Assembly (NCBI GenBank): GCA_964034945.1
Contig: OZ035962.1
Coordinates: 107,766,034-107,830,033 of the forward strand
Reading direction: 5' to 3'
Source: Chrysopilus asiliformis
Taxonomy: Eukaryota; Arthropoda; Insecta; Diptera; Rhagionidae
DNA: 64,000 bases
The position numbers were made by a program, and so were the translations under genes. This document shows positions 25,114 through 36,662 of the stretch, in pieces. Within the stretch, counting starts at the first letter, position 1. Each line of letters starts with the position of its first letter. Under the pieces are notes generated by a model. It searched no databases, was not told where the DNA came from, and was given only the letters and a program-made list of their open reading frames with translations.

Positions 25114-26055
25114 AAGCCTAAACCACAATTACGCGTGCGTGCGTGCGGCATTTTTTAGTGCTGACATCTAGTAGTTGTCACCGCGTCTAAAAGTAGAGAT
25201 TGAGGCCCCTATTGTGAGCTTCGTCAATCGATCGTTGAAATGTCAAATCGAAAAATCGGTATTGTGATCATCGATTTTATCGTTCGTGAACGATAAAATC
25301 GTTCAGTTGGGAACGATGACATTTGTTTGATCGTTCGGTGAAGGTTATGTCAAGTTAGCGATCGGTGAAGTATTGCAATTACTTTTTTTTTATCAAAATT
25401 AGAGGCTAATAATAAAATGGAAGTATTTGTACACATTAGGAAATTATTAATGAGGAATATCTTTATCAAAACCTCGATCAAAAATCCAATATAAAAATTG
25501 GTTGAAAAAATGAAGATAAATAAGAGCAAAGTGGTATAAAAATAATTTAAATAAAAAATGAACTTAAAAACTGTTTTATTCACATAGATTTGAAATATTG
25601 GTCAATTCAAAGAACTCAACATTCGGTGTTTAATATTTTCGCCTTGACGTTGGTTTGTAAAACCGTCTTCTGGTGTAATTTTGCTCATATCGCCATTGTC
25701 ATCCACCTCTATTTTTTAAGGGAGCTCAATATTGTATTTTCTGCGTTGAAGTCATTTTTAACCATTAAAATAACTTCAACAATGTAAATTCCCAAACGTC
25801 AAACACTAAAAAATTCACAATAGCGATTGCTTGAACGATGAACCTTACGCAATACCAAATTGTTTTTCGATCGTTCCGGCCAACGATGGTCGATCGAATA
25901 GTTATCGATAACCGCAATAGGCCCCTGAGCCTACTCTACGCGGCACGGACGCGGCAACGCGTCTGAGCAACGCGCAATTATACATTTACTCATATAAATG
26001 CGTAGTTTTTACTTTCACCGCGTGGGTGCCGCACGCGTAATTGTGGTTTAGGCTT
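25114..26055. mobile_element. outer MITE (TA target) split by a second MITE
   Basis: Perfect terminal inverted repeats of about 26 bases begin AAGCCTAAACCACAATTACG, with TA on both sides (25112-25113 and 26056-26057). Without the inner insertion the element would be only about 217 bp. Subterminal GC-rich words (CGCGTGCG and GCCGCACGCG) add to the stem. The TA target fits a Tc1/mariner-type mover. Confidence 0.8.
25204..25925. mobile_element. inner MITE, 722 bp, TGA target
   Basis: This element interrupts the outer MITE and is flanked by TGA on both sides (25201-25203 and 25926-25928). Its ends, GGCCCCTATTG and CAATAGGCCCC, are inverted repeats with two mismatches. The subterminal regions are full of ATCGATCG, CGATCGTT and TATCGATA words that pair. 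A 3-bp duplication suggests PIF/Harbinger type. It has no transposase frame. Confidence 0.7.
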
Positions 26056-26057
26056 TA

Positions 26058-29000
26058 AACTTCGGGACGCCGCGTCGCGGCAACATGCATGATTCCGGAA
26101 CTATTCTTTCTGATCCGGAACGTATTATCAATCTACACATAATTGATCAGTAAATAAGCAATTGGTCATCAAATAGAAGAATATTTGGAAAATTGTAGCT
26201 GCATTTACGTTACTGTCATACACCACAATGCTGATAGACTTGTCACCTGAAATAAAACTACTTTCCTTCAAATCGGCACTTGCGACCCCTTTCAGGAGAG
26301 CGTTAGGGAAACTTTCCAAACGGCTTTTTTTAGACTATCGATTATTTTTGGAAAATTTTTATTTTTACTATACTTAGTAAGAAATAAGTGGAAAACTTCA
26401 ACCATATGGTTACGGAGACTCCTATCGGGCTGTTGGGGTCTTCATCTAGCTGTTGGGACCTCTAACGGCCTCGAAATTTTTTTTAACCTTTTTAAATCCT
26501 ATACAATTCGGAGATTCATGACAGCATTACCCAAAAATTAGCATCATCTTTTTTTTAAAAACAAGTCATCGGTCAAAGAAAGTCGACTGGGGCATTTTTA
26601 TTTTGTTTTTTTAAATACAATTTAGCTTTTTTCATTGTATAGAAGTCACGGATATTTTTAATGCCTTGAGTTCGGATATGATCCAAAAAAAATTGGATAA
26701 ATTAGATACTGAAACCGTTATGGAAATCATGAAAAACTACTCAATGAAGCTTTTAACAAATCCACAGATCCCGAAATTCGTTTAAAATTTTTTTTTGATA
26801 TGCCTTGAACATTTCAGCGAGTGTAGTTAACACCAAAGTGTAACTAAAAAAATAAAAAAAAAACTTTAAGAACATAAGCAACGGCAAGATCTATGATTAT
26901 TTCAAATCATGAGTTTGACTACAGTGTTTGTAAGGTTTTGTTACTTATCTATTTACATCAAAAGTTATCTTAATTTCATTTTTATTTGATTCCAGAAAAT
27001 TGTTTTGTCTTACGAGCCTGCTGGCTCTTATTACACTCTATGTACAATCTTCTTAAATTAATTAAATAGTTAAAAATATAATTAATTAATGACTCAACTC
27101 CAATAAGTAATTGTATAATAAAAATATCTCTTCGCAGTTGCTTTTCTATGAAATAGCCTTTCGAATTATTAACAAAAAATTTCCTTGGAAAAAGCCTGTC
27201 GCCAAGCAGACGATCCTAGCCAGTTAATAACTGGAAAATCCTTGTGGCATTTCCTCAGAACCGAAGTTCTGTGAGTCATTCACGAAAATTGGAGCAAACA
27301 AAATTAGATTTCTTCGTATCGCGTTGCTATTCGTTAGGCAATAGAAGCTAAAAAAAGCCTCACCTAAGCAAACATAAAAATATCTAACCTAGTTTAGCTA
27401 GAGTTTAGGATATTCGAGACTCTCAGACGTGAGGTTCGTTAAACTTTTCAAATCAGAACAACTCAAGGAAGTCATCCACTCAATTCAATGCCCTCGACAG
27501 CCACTGTAAATCGTGAAGATAGAGGCGACTTCAAACGTTATATGAATTGCACTTTATTTGCATTGCAGCCGGTGTAGAAGATGCATAAATCCGAAACAAT
27601 GAATGCAAAATTGGTCAAAGGGGAGGTGCAATTGACTTTCAGTTGTAATCTGGAACGCATTTATGAGTACGTTGTTTAATGCCATCGACCGGGACTGGCG
27701 GCATAAATGGCAGTACGGCAGACCATCAGAAAGCAACGAACTCACAGAGAACGAACTTGACCCCCATCGAACGCCGGGAAGAAGCACTAAACTCTGCGGC
27801 GACAGCCAAAAGCATAAAAACATAGGCAGCAACACAGAAGCAGAGACAGAAATAAGACGGGAACAGCGGAATTGGGGCAGCCACGGAACAAACAACCAAC
27901 AGCAGTAGATATCGGGGGCCAAAGAACTCAACTCCATAGCGAACGAACAACAGAACTTTTCTACTTCAGCATAACAGCGGGGAGCGCCCACTATAGGAAA
28001 GTGTAGCTCCGTTGATTGCGAAGCGAAGCCAAGCCACCCCAATTGTTGTTCTGAAGGTTGTTTGTTATTAAAGGGTATGAGGAGACGCCGCCGACAATGT
28101 ATAAATTTTTTTTTTCATTGTTGATCCCTTCGCGTCGGGCACGCAGCAACGCCAGATTCCAAGCAACGCCGCTTCAACTTCCCATACGAAAGAGGCAAAA
28201 GTGTCAATGTCCGCTCCACCCAAAAGTGGGCCAAATCTCCACCCTGTGGCAAACATAACTCGTGTGGGTCTAAAGTTCTACGGCTTTATGCTCTCGAAAA
28301 TGCGAATAAGCCGCTTCCAGCATTAAATTGCGAGATTTTCATTTAATGCTATACACGTGGATTTTTTTTGGCCATGATTACAATTAGGTACGTCATTGAG
28401 AGGCACAATGGAACGAGCTGGACTTCTTTGAGAATTTCAAGTGGGATTTGTTTCGCTGTCCAAAATTAAGATGCGATCCCCAAGTTCAAACGAAGGTGGC
28501 AGTTAAAGAACAGAAATTTCGCGGTTAACAAAAACCTTCGCTTCTGATATTGAACTCTAGAATTTTTTAAACTTCAGGTTTAAATTGTTCTCCCATAAAT
28601 TTTCGATTGTGTAAACAAAATTTTGTCCGCTGCATGACCCCCCGAATCGCCCTTCTCAAGTTTCGAATTTGTCGACATTTTCGCATGAATACTCCCAGTC
28701 AGCTGAATTTCTAGGAAAAATTGTTTTTTTATAGACAATTCCAACTGAAAATCTGGTGACTAATTTCATATACATTCTTGCCAAAAACAGAATTCTGATA
28801 GCGAGAATTTTTTTCTATTTTCATTTAGTTTTTTTTTTAGGATTCCAACAAGCAACAGGCCAACACAAAAATGGATATTCTTTTTTAACACAAATGGTTA
28901 AATTTTATTTTTATAAATTTGGATATCCGTCGCTGTTGTCTCAAATTGCCTGGAGTTATTCTTGGCGTGAGTTGTTTTGGATGTTAAGAACTCAGCTGAA

Positions 29001-29118
29001 TATTTTTAAAATTAAATTTTTGATTCATAAAATTTAATTCCTTAAAATCAAATTTAATTTTAAATTATTTTGGGGAAAAATTATTCATTGTTTGTCGGGG
29101 TTGTCTAATTCAGAAGAC
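26058..29118. other. intergenic stretch without recognised genes
   Basis: Mostly unique AT-rich DNA. A candidate small exon at 26643-26785 is listed separately. A less AT-rich block at about 27480-28260 holds a 162-codon minus frame (27554-28042) rich in Cys, Leu and Ser and overlapping plus frames. None shows a domain I recognise, and frame openness there may simply follow base composition. I saw no terminal repeats around the block. Confidence 0.4.
26643..26785 (+). CDS. candidate orphan terminal exon (unrecognised, low confidence)
   Basis: A T-rich tract and TATAG acceptor precede a 47-codon frame ending in TAA. It reads EVTDIFNALSSDMIQKKLDK and continues LDTETVMEIMKNYSMKLL, an amphipathic, charged, protein-like composition unlike the surrounding AT-rich translations. 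An AATAAA lies about 65 bases after the stop. If real, the exon needs one base from an upstream exon to complete its first codon (GAA). I found no clear partner exon upstream and do not recognise the family. It may be a chance frame or a fossil exon. Confidence 0.2.
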
Positions 29119-29120
29119 TA

Positions 29121-29630
29121 ACCCCCGTCGCACACTTGAGCTAAGCTATGTGAGCGAGGCTAGCTATAGTTACATAGCCTAGCTGGGTTAGCTCACCTCG
29201 TTGCACACTTGAGCTAAGCTACGCGGCGATATTTTCGGTAAATATATGCGTTTTTCCACTTTATCTGCAGCCATTTTTAGATATAAATTATTTAACGCGA
29301 TTGAAAATATTCCGCAAAAGAATTCAATTTTCACGTTTTCCTTACACTTTTATGTCCACAAAATACTACACTTTTGCAAACACCGATTCTACACTGTATA
29401 ACGCCGAAAATATTTATATGCCGGTGTCAGCGATGCCAGCGAAGTCGTTCGCGTAGTTAAGGTCTGAACTACGCGAACGAGCTTAGTCCGCGTCGCCCAT
29501 GACTACGCGATGTAGTTTCATAGTTTCGCTGAAGTGTGCGGTCGCCAATGCAAATGCTAAGGATTTTACTTTCAGCGAGAAACTTAGCTCACGTAGTTGA
29601 GCTCGCTTAGCTGAAGTGTGCGACGGGGGT
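29121..29630. mobile_element. MITE, 510 bp, TA target
   Basis: Terminal inverted repeats start ACCCCCGTCGCACACTTGAG and match over about 26 bases with one mismatch; TA borders both ends (29119-29120 and 29631-29632). A second, inner pair of inverted repeats (GCACACTTGAGCTAAGCTACG near 29195-29225 and its partner near 29510-29545) repeats the same words, so the ends are doubled. No coding frame. Confidence 0.8.
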
Positions 29631-30091
29631 TATGGTAGCTTTGATATTTTTAAATTTCGTTCATAAAATTTAATTTCTTCAAGCTACATTTCAGTTTGTG
29701 GCCGCTCAGTGTAATGAATTACACTGACCGACAAAAAGGGATTTTTTTGGTAATTTTTTTTTGTTGAAAATTTGGGGTCTCTGATTGCGAAACTTGCAGT
29801 GTTTAGCTGGGCCAGCTCTAGGTGTTGAAAAAGAGAGGATTGCCCAAGAATAACCAAAATGAACCAAATTATAAACCCCTCTCTGTATCTCAACAACTAG
29901 AGATGACCCAACCAATCAAATACCGAATTGTCCCGGATTAACCGAGATAGTCCCGGATTTAACCATGTTGTCCCGGCGCCCAGGAAAGAGAACTTTTGTC
30001 TCGGATTTTACAATTATAAGTATGTTATAATTTATCGAGTGCTAGAAAGATTGAAGAGGCGAAAAAAATATTCTACTTCTGCTGGGGTCTT

Positions 30092-30157
30092 TCTTGGTTT
30101 AGGATATCGCAGGCAAAAAAAAACACATTTTTTTCGCCTGCGATATCCTAACCAAGA
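30092..30157. repeat. hairpin with 22-bp arms
   Basis: TCTTGGTTTAGGATATCGCA at the left pairs with the right arm ending ATATCCTAACCAAGA, with a single one-base bulge. The loop is an A run followed by a T run that can extend the stem. Confidence 0.75.
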
Positions 30158-30188
30158 TTCTAAAATATTCGGTTGTCGAAAGGGTTAT
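30142..30188 (+). repeat. direct duplication, copy A (copy B at 30745-30793)
   Basis: GATATCCTAACCAAGATTCT and the following bases through the GGGTTAT word recur at 30745-30793 with a few changes (AAACAAG for ACCAAG). Copy A overlaps the right arm of the hairpin, so the duplication carried half of it. Confidence 0.6.
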
Positions 30189-33100
30189 TTTCGCCTGCGA
30201 CGCATTTTTTCTATGATTTTCCTTAAAGGACGCAAGTGCATTCCAAATATTTTACAATTTCCATTGCGACTATTAATGCAACATAAATTAAGTTGATTTT
30301 CAGTTTAGATTGTGTAGCGCCCAATTAAAATCATTGGGCAGCATTCTGTTTAAAAAATTTTGTCTGCAGCGCACATTTCTTAACTTTTTTGCATTGTTTT
30401 TTTTCCAAATTTTATTTTCATGTCCAGCTTCCCCCTAGTCACCTTGTCCCGGATTCCCACAACATAAATATAGTCACCCTATTTATATACCGTACTTCAA
30501 AATTAGTGTTGGCCAGTGTTATACAAACATTTTTACCAAATTTGTATGGCCTTTTTTAAGAAAACTTTTAATTGTAGTTGATTGATTGTGAGTAACAAAA
30601 CTACCTAATGAATACAAGCTTGTAAAAATAAGAACACATTCTTAATAATTCACCAATGGCGGCGTAACTATAGGGTACAGGATCCCACAATGGAGCGGGA
30701 GGTCTCGAGGTTTTGGTGTACCCAAAAGAAGTCTTCAAATTTTTGATATCCTAAAACAAGATTCTAAAATATTCGGTTGTCAAAAGGGTTATAAGTGTGT
30801 TAATTTTTCGCGCGAGTGTAATAAAAGCCAGTCTAATTTTCGCAAAGACAGTAAATGTGCGATAAATTTGCAAAAAATTTCAGCTTCAAATTACCATCAG
30901 AAAAATATTTCCTTAAATCATAAAATAATGCAAATTTTTAAACAGGTTTTCTAAATATTTGTAATTTTATAGTAAATTTAGCAATTTCGATTGAAAAAAT
31001 TCTGTAAATATTACCGCTGTCTTTCAATAATTCAACAGCATTTTTGACGACAATTATTTGATTACACAACATCCCGTCAGACACTTTTTTCAGCATTTTG
31101 GCTCAATTTGCGCGCCAATTGCCCAGAATGGCAAAAGAAAGTCGCGACATTTGGCGTTATAGTGGAATGAAACATACCTGGTCAAATATGGCGCAGTGTA
31201 AGGTTACCAGAGGTTAGAACTAGTGTGTTTCAAGGTGACAAAAACAGAGTTCGCGTAGAGGAGGAGTGGTACGCGGTGCCTCAGAAGTTGACAGAAATTA
31301 ACAACTGGCGAATTGAAAAAAAATCACCAGAATTTCTGCATAACAGCAAATTTTTGTTTTTTGTCGTTGTGATCCAGAATGTTTTCAACGAATGGTTTTT
31401 CTAAGAATGGTTTTTCCCACACACAACGCGATTACCAAGCCATATTCCCATAATTCGTGGTACCGATCGACCTAATCGTGTTCAGACGATTAGTGGGTTG
31501 TATGGAAGAGGGAGGGGGAGAGGGACAGAGAAATTTCTGGAGGTTCGTCTTTCAGTTGACATCTCACGTGCCACGATAGAGCCAACGTAAACAAAACTTT
31601 CAACCTTCAGAGGTGATTTAATTACAGGTAATTAAAGCAAAACTGTCCCAAAGTACTCTAGAATCTTAAGCAAGCACGCACGATATAAGGCTTAGCCTTG
31701 CGAAAGAAAAATCACGACCACGGCCAATGCCAATGTCGATAGCTGGAAAGACCAGTCAACAAAGCTCGATCTCTTAAACGAAAGGGGCGTGGAAGTTAGA
31801 ATCATTCAAAGTGTACTGCGAAAAACATTTCCCGAGAAAAATAACAAATTCCTAAATACACTCGCCACGCAATTGCGACTTAAACTGTGGCAATTTTCCG
31901 GGAATTATTTTATAGGTCGTATTGCGGGTGGGTTTGTTTAAAAAATCGCCCAAAAGTTTGCAAAATGTGGAAGTTGCGGGGGCCAGGAATATAAAGACAT
32001 CATGCATGTACAAAACTCTGAAATGAATGATTCCTGGAAGTGAATCAACAGATAAACAAAACACATGCATAAACAGACCTCCATTATCAGAACCCGACCC
32101 GGTCGTCTGCTGGGTGATGGGAGCAGCGGAATTTTTTCTTGTCGTATCGACGCGATGATTGTATGCGTGTGTTATCCACGGGCAAGGTTATATGCCTTGT
32201 TTGACTGGAAAGGTAAAGCGGATATTTTTTGTGGGTTTGCTAGGGAAGCAGCACAAGTTCAGTGTCAAAGTCAAATGCGAATCACTCCGGAAACAAAGTA
32301 AGGAAGGCGTCGTCAATGATGGAAATTCGTTGAAAGTCGCAAATTGAATCACAAAATACTTGACAGTCACCCAGGAGCGGGGTGAGGAAGAAGGTGTTGG
32401 TGGAAGGGATATTAAATCGGCTATGATATGGTCATCATGTGATTTTCTTATCATCTTCAAAATTATTTATTGGGTAATTTTAAAAAGCCAGATTCAAAAA
32501 ATTTAAATGCCTCCAGTTGTCGACGATTGTATAGCACGGCCATATAACAATCGCCAGTAGACATTGACATTATCTGTGATTTTTAACACTAAGGTGAGCA
32601 GACGTCTTCCTTTCGAAGGTAGAGTATCCTGTTTTTTAAAAGCATTTTCCTTGACAAAATTGTGCCCAATGTAATATCAATTGCCCCTTTTCTGGAGTAT
32701 TGGAATTTTAATACTCGGATTAATTTAAATGGAATCTCCGAATCAAATATTTTTCCTGCGGCGCATTTTTTCAATTTTATTTATATTAAAATTTTGTAGG
32801 AATTCAATTTAGATTTATTCTATTTTTCGGATTTTCATAAATAATCTCAATTTGTTTGGAGCTTGAGTGTTTTTTCGTATATAATATTATTTATAATCGA
32901 TACATATTGGTAAAAGTTGATATCAAAATGCTATTATTAGGATTTATTTTTAGTATATGCCATTTGGTCGAAATGTGAAAAACGTAGTATTTTAAGCGTT
33001 GAAAAACATGCTCGATCTAGTGTTACTTCCAAAATGTGGTTGAAACGATACAGAGGGAATAACGAATCAACACGTTTAAACCGAGATGTGACCGAAATTG

Positions 33101-33193
33101 GACAACAAGCATGATAAGCCCAGTTCCCGACTGCAAAGTTCGAGGTTACATATTGCTCAATCTGTTATGATATACTAATAAGGTATTAAATAG

Positions 33194-33316
33194 GATGTTC
33201 TATCCCACCCGCTCTACTCCCCAGACATTGCTCCTTCTGATTACTAGCTGTTTAGATGCATGCAGAGCCACCTGTCCGACCAGTGCTCCAGTTCTTGCAA
33301 AGATATCAAAAAATGA
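33194..33316 (+). pseudogene. mariner transposase fossil
   Basis: The frame reads DVLSHPLYSPDIAPSDY, then a stop codon, then LFRCMQSHLSDQ. The HPLYSPDIAPSDY segment is the hallmark around the third catalytic Asp of mariner transposases, and LFRCMQ...L follows as in the family. An in-frame TAG directly after the Tyr and a TGA at the end show it is dead. Flanking DNA (about 33.0-33.4 kb) may hold more degraded parts; I could not find terminal repeats. It differs from the mariner copy at 35765. Confidence 0.65.
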
Positions 33317-33369
33317 GTCGATTATGGATCACTTTAAAACTTTAAAAGGAAGCATGCTTTCATAGAAAG

Positions 33370-33665
33370 TGTAGAAAAAATTGCCCCGCAAGTAAAACTT
33401 TTAGAAGTAAATATCTCATTAGTGACAAATATTTAATGAAATGCGCCGCAAGCAATTTTTTTCTTAAGAAAAATTCACTAGAGGCAACTATTTCTGAGAA
33501 AACTGTGCCGCAGGTGAAAATTTTTGGGTTTCAAGGTAATTTTTTTAATTATTTAGAAATTGCAACACTACATTACATAATTCTGGGACGAAAATTTAGT
33601 TTCCAGTACGCCGGGTCAATATGCATAAATTCGGGACTGTCCCGGAAATTCCGGCAAAAGTGAGA
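33370..33665 (+). repeat. dispersed repeat family, copy 2
   Basis: Contains TTGCCCCGCAAG, ATGCGCCGCAAG and GTGCCGCAGG words about 65 bases apart, followed by GGGACGAAAATTTAGTTTCC and CGGGACTGTCCCGG. The order and spacing resemble 41370-41545. Confidence 0.4.
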
Positions 33666-35764
33666 GTTCGCAAAGGGCACAGTTTTTACGGGAAATATAA
33701 GATATACGGAGAAATAATAGGCCCTGTAAACACAAATGCAATGTCTTCTTTTCGATTTTTTAAAAATTTGGCATCCTTTCTAATGCGAGCAGTATTTTTC
33801 TTTTAAAGCTCAATGCAAAAAGAATCATCTCATAATAGCAATACCGTATTAAGCTATATGCATATACAAAAGTAAAAAAAAAATAGTTTTCAACTCAATT
33901 CAAAAAGTCAGCAAACAGCAAACCGTTGAAAATTTTGTGTAAATATTATTAGAATTTCAATTTCAAGGACAATTTGATTAGCATCAAGACTTTTTTTTAT
34001 TTCTTAACAGTCACTACGGTCGGCTTTTCGTCGATTTAATATAGCCATCGTTTTTTTCTTTCAAGCCACCTATTTTTCACCCTACCGTCGCCCCCAATGG
34101 ATCCAGCAATTCTTTATACACAAGTCCAGAAATATAACAGCGCGACGTGTTAATGTTTTCAAGTTCAATGCTAGTTAATGCGCCACTCGCACTGATAACA
34201 GCGACGTAAAACTTGACCTTCGTCGAAACTCTACCGATTAATTGTAGAGTCTGATGGTTAGCAAGGGGTTTATAAGTGCTGGGGGGAAAATGGGTATGGA
34301 ATTAATTAGCTCTGAAAGCTCGATTTGAAAATTGTGCACTGATAGTATATTAGAATCTAAACTAATCTACCTAAAGTATTACGCGGAAAACTTTGCGTAA
34401 ATCAAGAGTTTAGCTTGATTTGTGGCACAGCGAAGCAGGATGAATTACAAATCTTCGTGTTCAGGGGGTAAAAAACTGAACTGAAAGTTTTTCTTGTGGT
34501 TGAAATAGAAAACGCATTTTCCTCAATGATAACAAGGTCGTTATTTAATCGAAAGACAAAATGCGAAATAAACAAGAAAAAAAAATCTAAACAGGCTCCA
34601 CAGATCAACACACGCAAACCGAAAAAATATAAGACAAAAATTTCCAAAATGTAGAATGATTTCACGGAAATCACACACGATGAAAGATGAACGTGTGGCG
34701 TGGCGTCTTTGTGTGGGTAGTTATCTGGCCTTGAATCGTACGAACTTTTTGAGACAAATGTTTTTCAATTGAACTTCAAAACAGCACAAGATTGTTTTTC
34801 TTCGATTTCAACTGTGCTTTCTTAACACACACCCCACCCACCCTTTTTACATATTTTCCCTGAATGAGTGTGAAAGTCATTCGGACTTTATTTTTTTCTC
34901 CTAATATAGGTTGGTTATCACGCAAAATTAGGTTAGCAGTAGCAGTCTGAATTACTACAGTCAAAATAAGATTAAAATCCAGTGATAATTTTTATTTTGG
35001 GGCACACGCTACGCTCCTCTTTGGATTCAAATGGCGTGTTTTTTGTGTTTTTCAAAAAAGAAAAAAAATGTTATTTTGTTCATTGAAGAAGTAAACACAG
35101 ACGATGATTAAGAAACTTATTTTTGCAATAATATTGACATTGTCTTAAAAAAAAATACCCAAACTTGTTTTGCACACATTCTTCAAAGTCAACGTTATTT
35201 TTTAAATGTTTTCCCCTAATACTGGAAAGTTCTCGAAATGTTTTCAATTTTATGCAATTTTTATAGAGAAAAAAAAAGAAATTTAAACTTTCGTGGCGCG
35301 TATCGCAATATAGACCTTTGGAATCAATAACATTAATTTGGCCTATCCCCTGAATTAAAAACTAGTGCGTCTTTCATTCTTACTTAATAAAAAAAATTAT
35401 TTTTCCGATCGCATGAATAAGCTTTTGCAAATCGTACAGTAATGGCCCGAATGTAGGTGGAAAGGGAATGATAAATTCTTTTAAAGAAGGAAGAATGTCA
35501 GGAGGTCGTGAAATGGAGATATACTATCTACGTATTCCAGAACACTTAATTGTTTTTCTCTGAGTCGTTACAATGCAATATACTTAACACTGTAAAAAAT
35601 TACTGACTTTTTTTTATTTATTTTTTATAGAAAATAGAAAAAATCGATTTTTGATCGAATATTGGAGACTCACGCTGGGAAACTACGAAACGCCATTCCT
35701 GATTTACATGAAACTCGCACAAATGAAACTGCATTTCCTATATATGTTGGCAGGACTGCATATA

Positions 35765-36660
35765 CCAGGTGTGTCGGTAAGTCTTTTCCGGTTTTGTCGC
35801 TAAAGAAAACATGTTATTTACAATGGATAGTTAAAATTTATTTATTCAAAGTATTGTCCATTTGATTCTACACATTTTGCCCATCTCCCAGGCAATTTAT
35901 GGATGCCATCCCAAAAGAACTGTTTCTCCTTCGAGCTAAACCACTCATCGAGCCATTTTTTCACTTCTTCGAAATCTTGTGCTGCTCTGCAAGCGCGTGC
36001 CCCATCGATGCAAAAAGATAGTAGTCAGATGGAGCCAGGTCTGGAGTGTACAGCGGGTGCGGTAATACTTCCCATCCGAGTGGTTTGAATACTTCTTTGA
36101 CTGATTTTGCTGTGTGAGACGGCGTGTTGTCATGCTGCAAAATCACCTTACCATGTATTTCAGCGTATTGAGGACGATTTTTGATCAATTCATTGTTCAA
36201 ATTGATCATTTGTTGTTGGTAACGATCAGTATTAACTGTTTCACCAGGTTTCAACAGTTCATAATATACGACACCAATCTGGTCCCACTAATTTGGTTTC
36301 AATCTTGGATGTTGAAATCACCACTTTTGAATTATCGAAACCACGTCTAACATGTTCTTATGGGTGGGGCATGATAACCGTAAGTCTCTACCAGCAAACG
36401 ATGGCTTTCAGCGGCCTTTTTCTTTTGATTAAAGAGGAAAAGTAATGCGTGCCGCGAATGCACGTTTTCAGGCACAAAACTTGACATTTTCAAACAGCTT
36501 TAACGCTATGACGTTGTTATTTTGACGGAACGTAACTTGTGTAGCTTTGAAGATTAATGTCAATAGAATAAAATGACATATGTCACAAATCATAACGCTG
36601 CATACTTATAGCTAGCGACATCTGTTAGAAAAACCGGAAAAGACTTACCGACACACCTGG
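35765..36660 (-). mobile_element. internally deleted mariner element (DD34D)
   Basis: Near-identical terminal inverted repeats begin CCAGGTGTGTCGGTAAGTCT and extend about 30 bases; TA flanks both ends (35763-35764 and 36661-36662). At 896 bp it is shorter than the usual 1.3 kb of the family. On the minus strand, the transposase starts at 36487 and encodes the N-terminal helix-turn-helix region to a point near 36320. It then jumps to the WDQIGVVYYELLKPGET part, so the middle, including the first catalytic Asp, is missing. The second and third Asp lie in LQHDN and PDLAPSDY with exactly 34 residues between them. A frameshift near 35980 separates the last part (FSSKEKQFFWDGIHKLPGRW). The element is non-autonomous but its ends look fit for mobilisation in trans. 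Confidence 0.93.
35961..36487 (-). pseudogene. deleted mariner transposase gene
   Basis: The remaining frame at 35961-36254 encodes 97 residues with HDNTPSHTAKSVKEVFKPLG and HPLYTPDLAPSDYYLF. The N-terminal piece starts at the ATG at 36487 and reads MSSFVPENVHSRHALLFLFN before stops. The two parts are joined across an internal deletion, and the C-terminal 40 residues are out of frame, so no functional transposase can be made. Confidence 0.9.
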
Positions 36661-36662
36661 TA

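Larger units (their letters stand above)
29925..30360 (-). repeat. dispersed repeat family, copy 1 (inverted)
   Basis: Three TGTCCCGG/AGTCCCGG words are spaced about 21 bases apart (29928-29980). They are followed by CTTTTGTCTCGGATTTTA and, further on, TGCGACGCATTTTTT. The same landmarks, in the opposite orientation, occur in the copies at 33370-33665 and 41370-41545. Not classified. Confidence 0.4.
29633..35762. other. intergenic stretch with dispersed repeats
   Basis: No host gene recognised. It holds a GTCCCGG-rich repeat, a strong hairpin (30092-30157), a 47-bp direct duplication, a mariner fossil (33194-33316) and a second GTCCCGG/GCGCCGCAAG repeat (33370-33665). The word GGCGGCGTAACTATAGGGTA near 30660 looks like a worn hAT-type terminus, without a partner. 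Between 34.0 and 35.7 kb I see only AT-rich DNA. Frames of 60-122 codons here have no domain I recognise. Confidence 0.4.

Noticed and set aside
27554..28042. 162-codon minus-strand frame
   Set aside because: No recognisable domain or splice context. It sits in a less AT-rich block where several overlapping frames are open on both strands.
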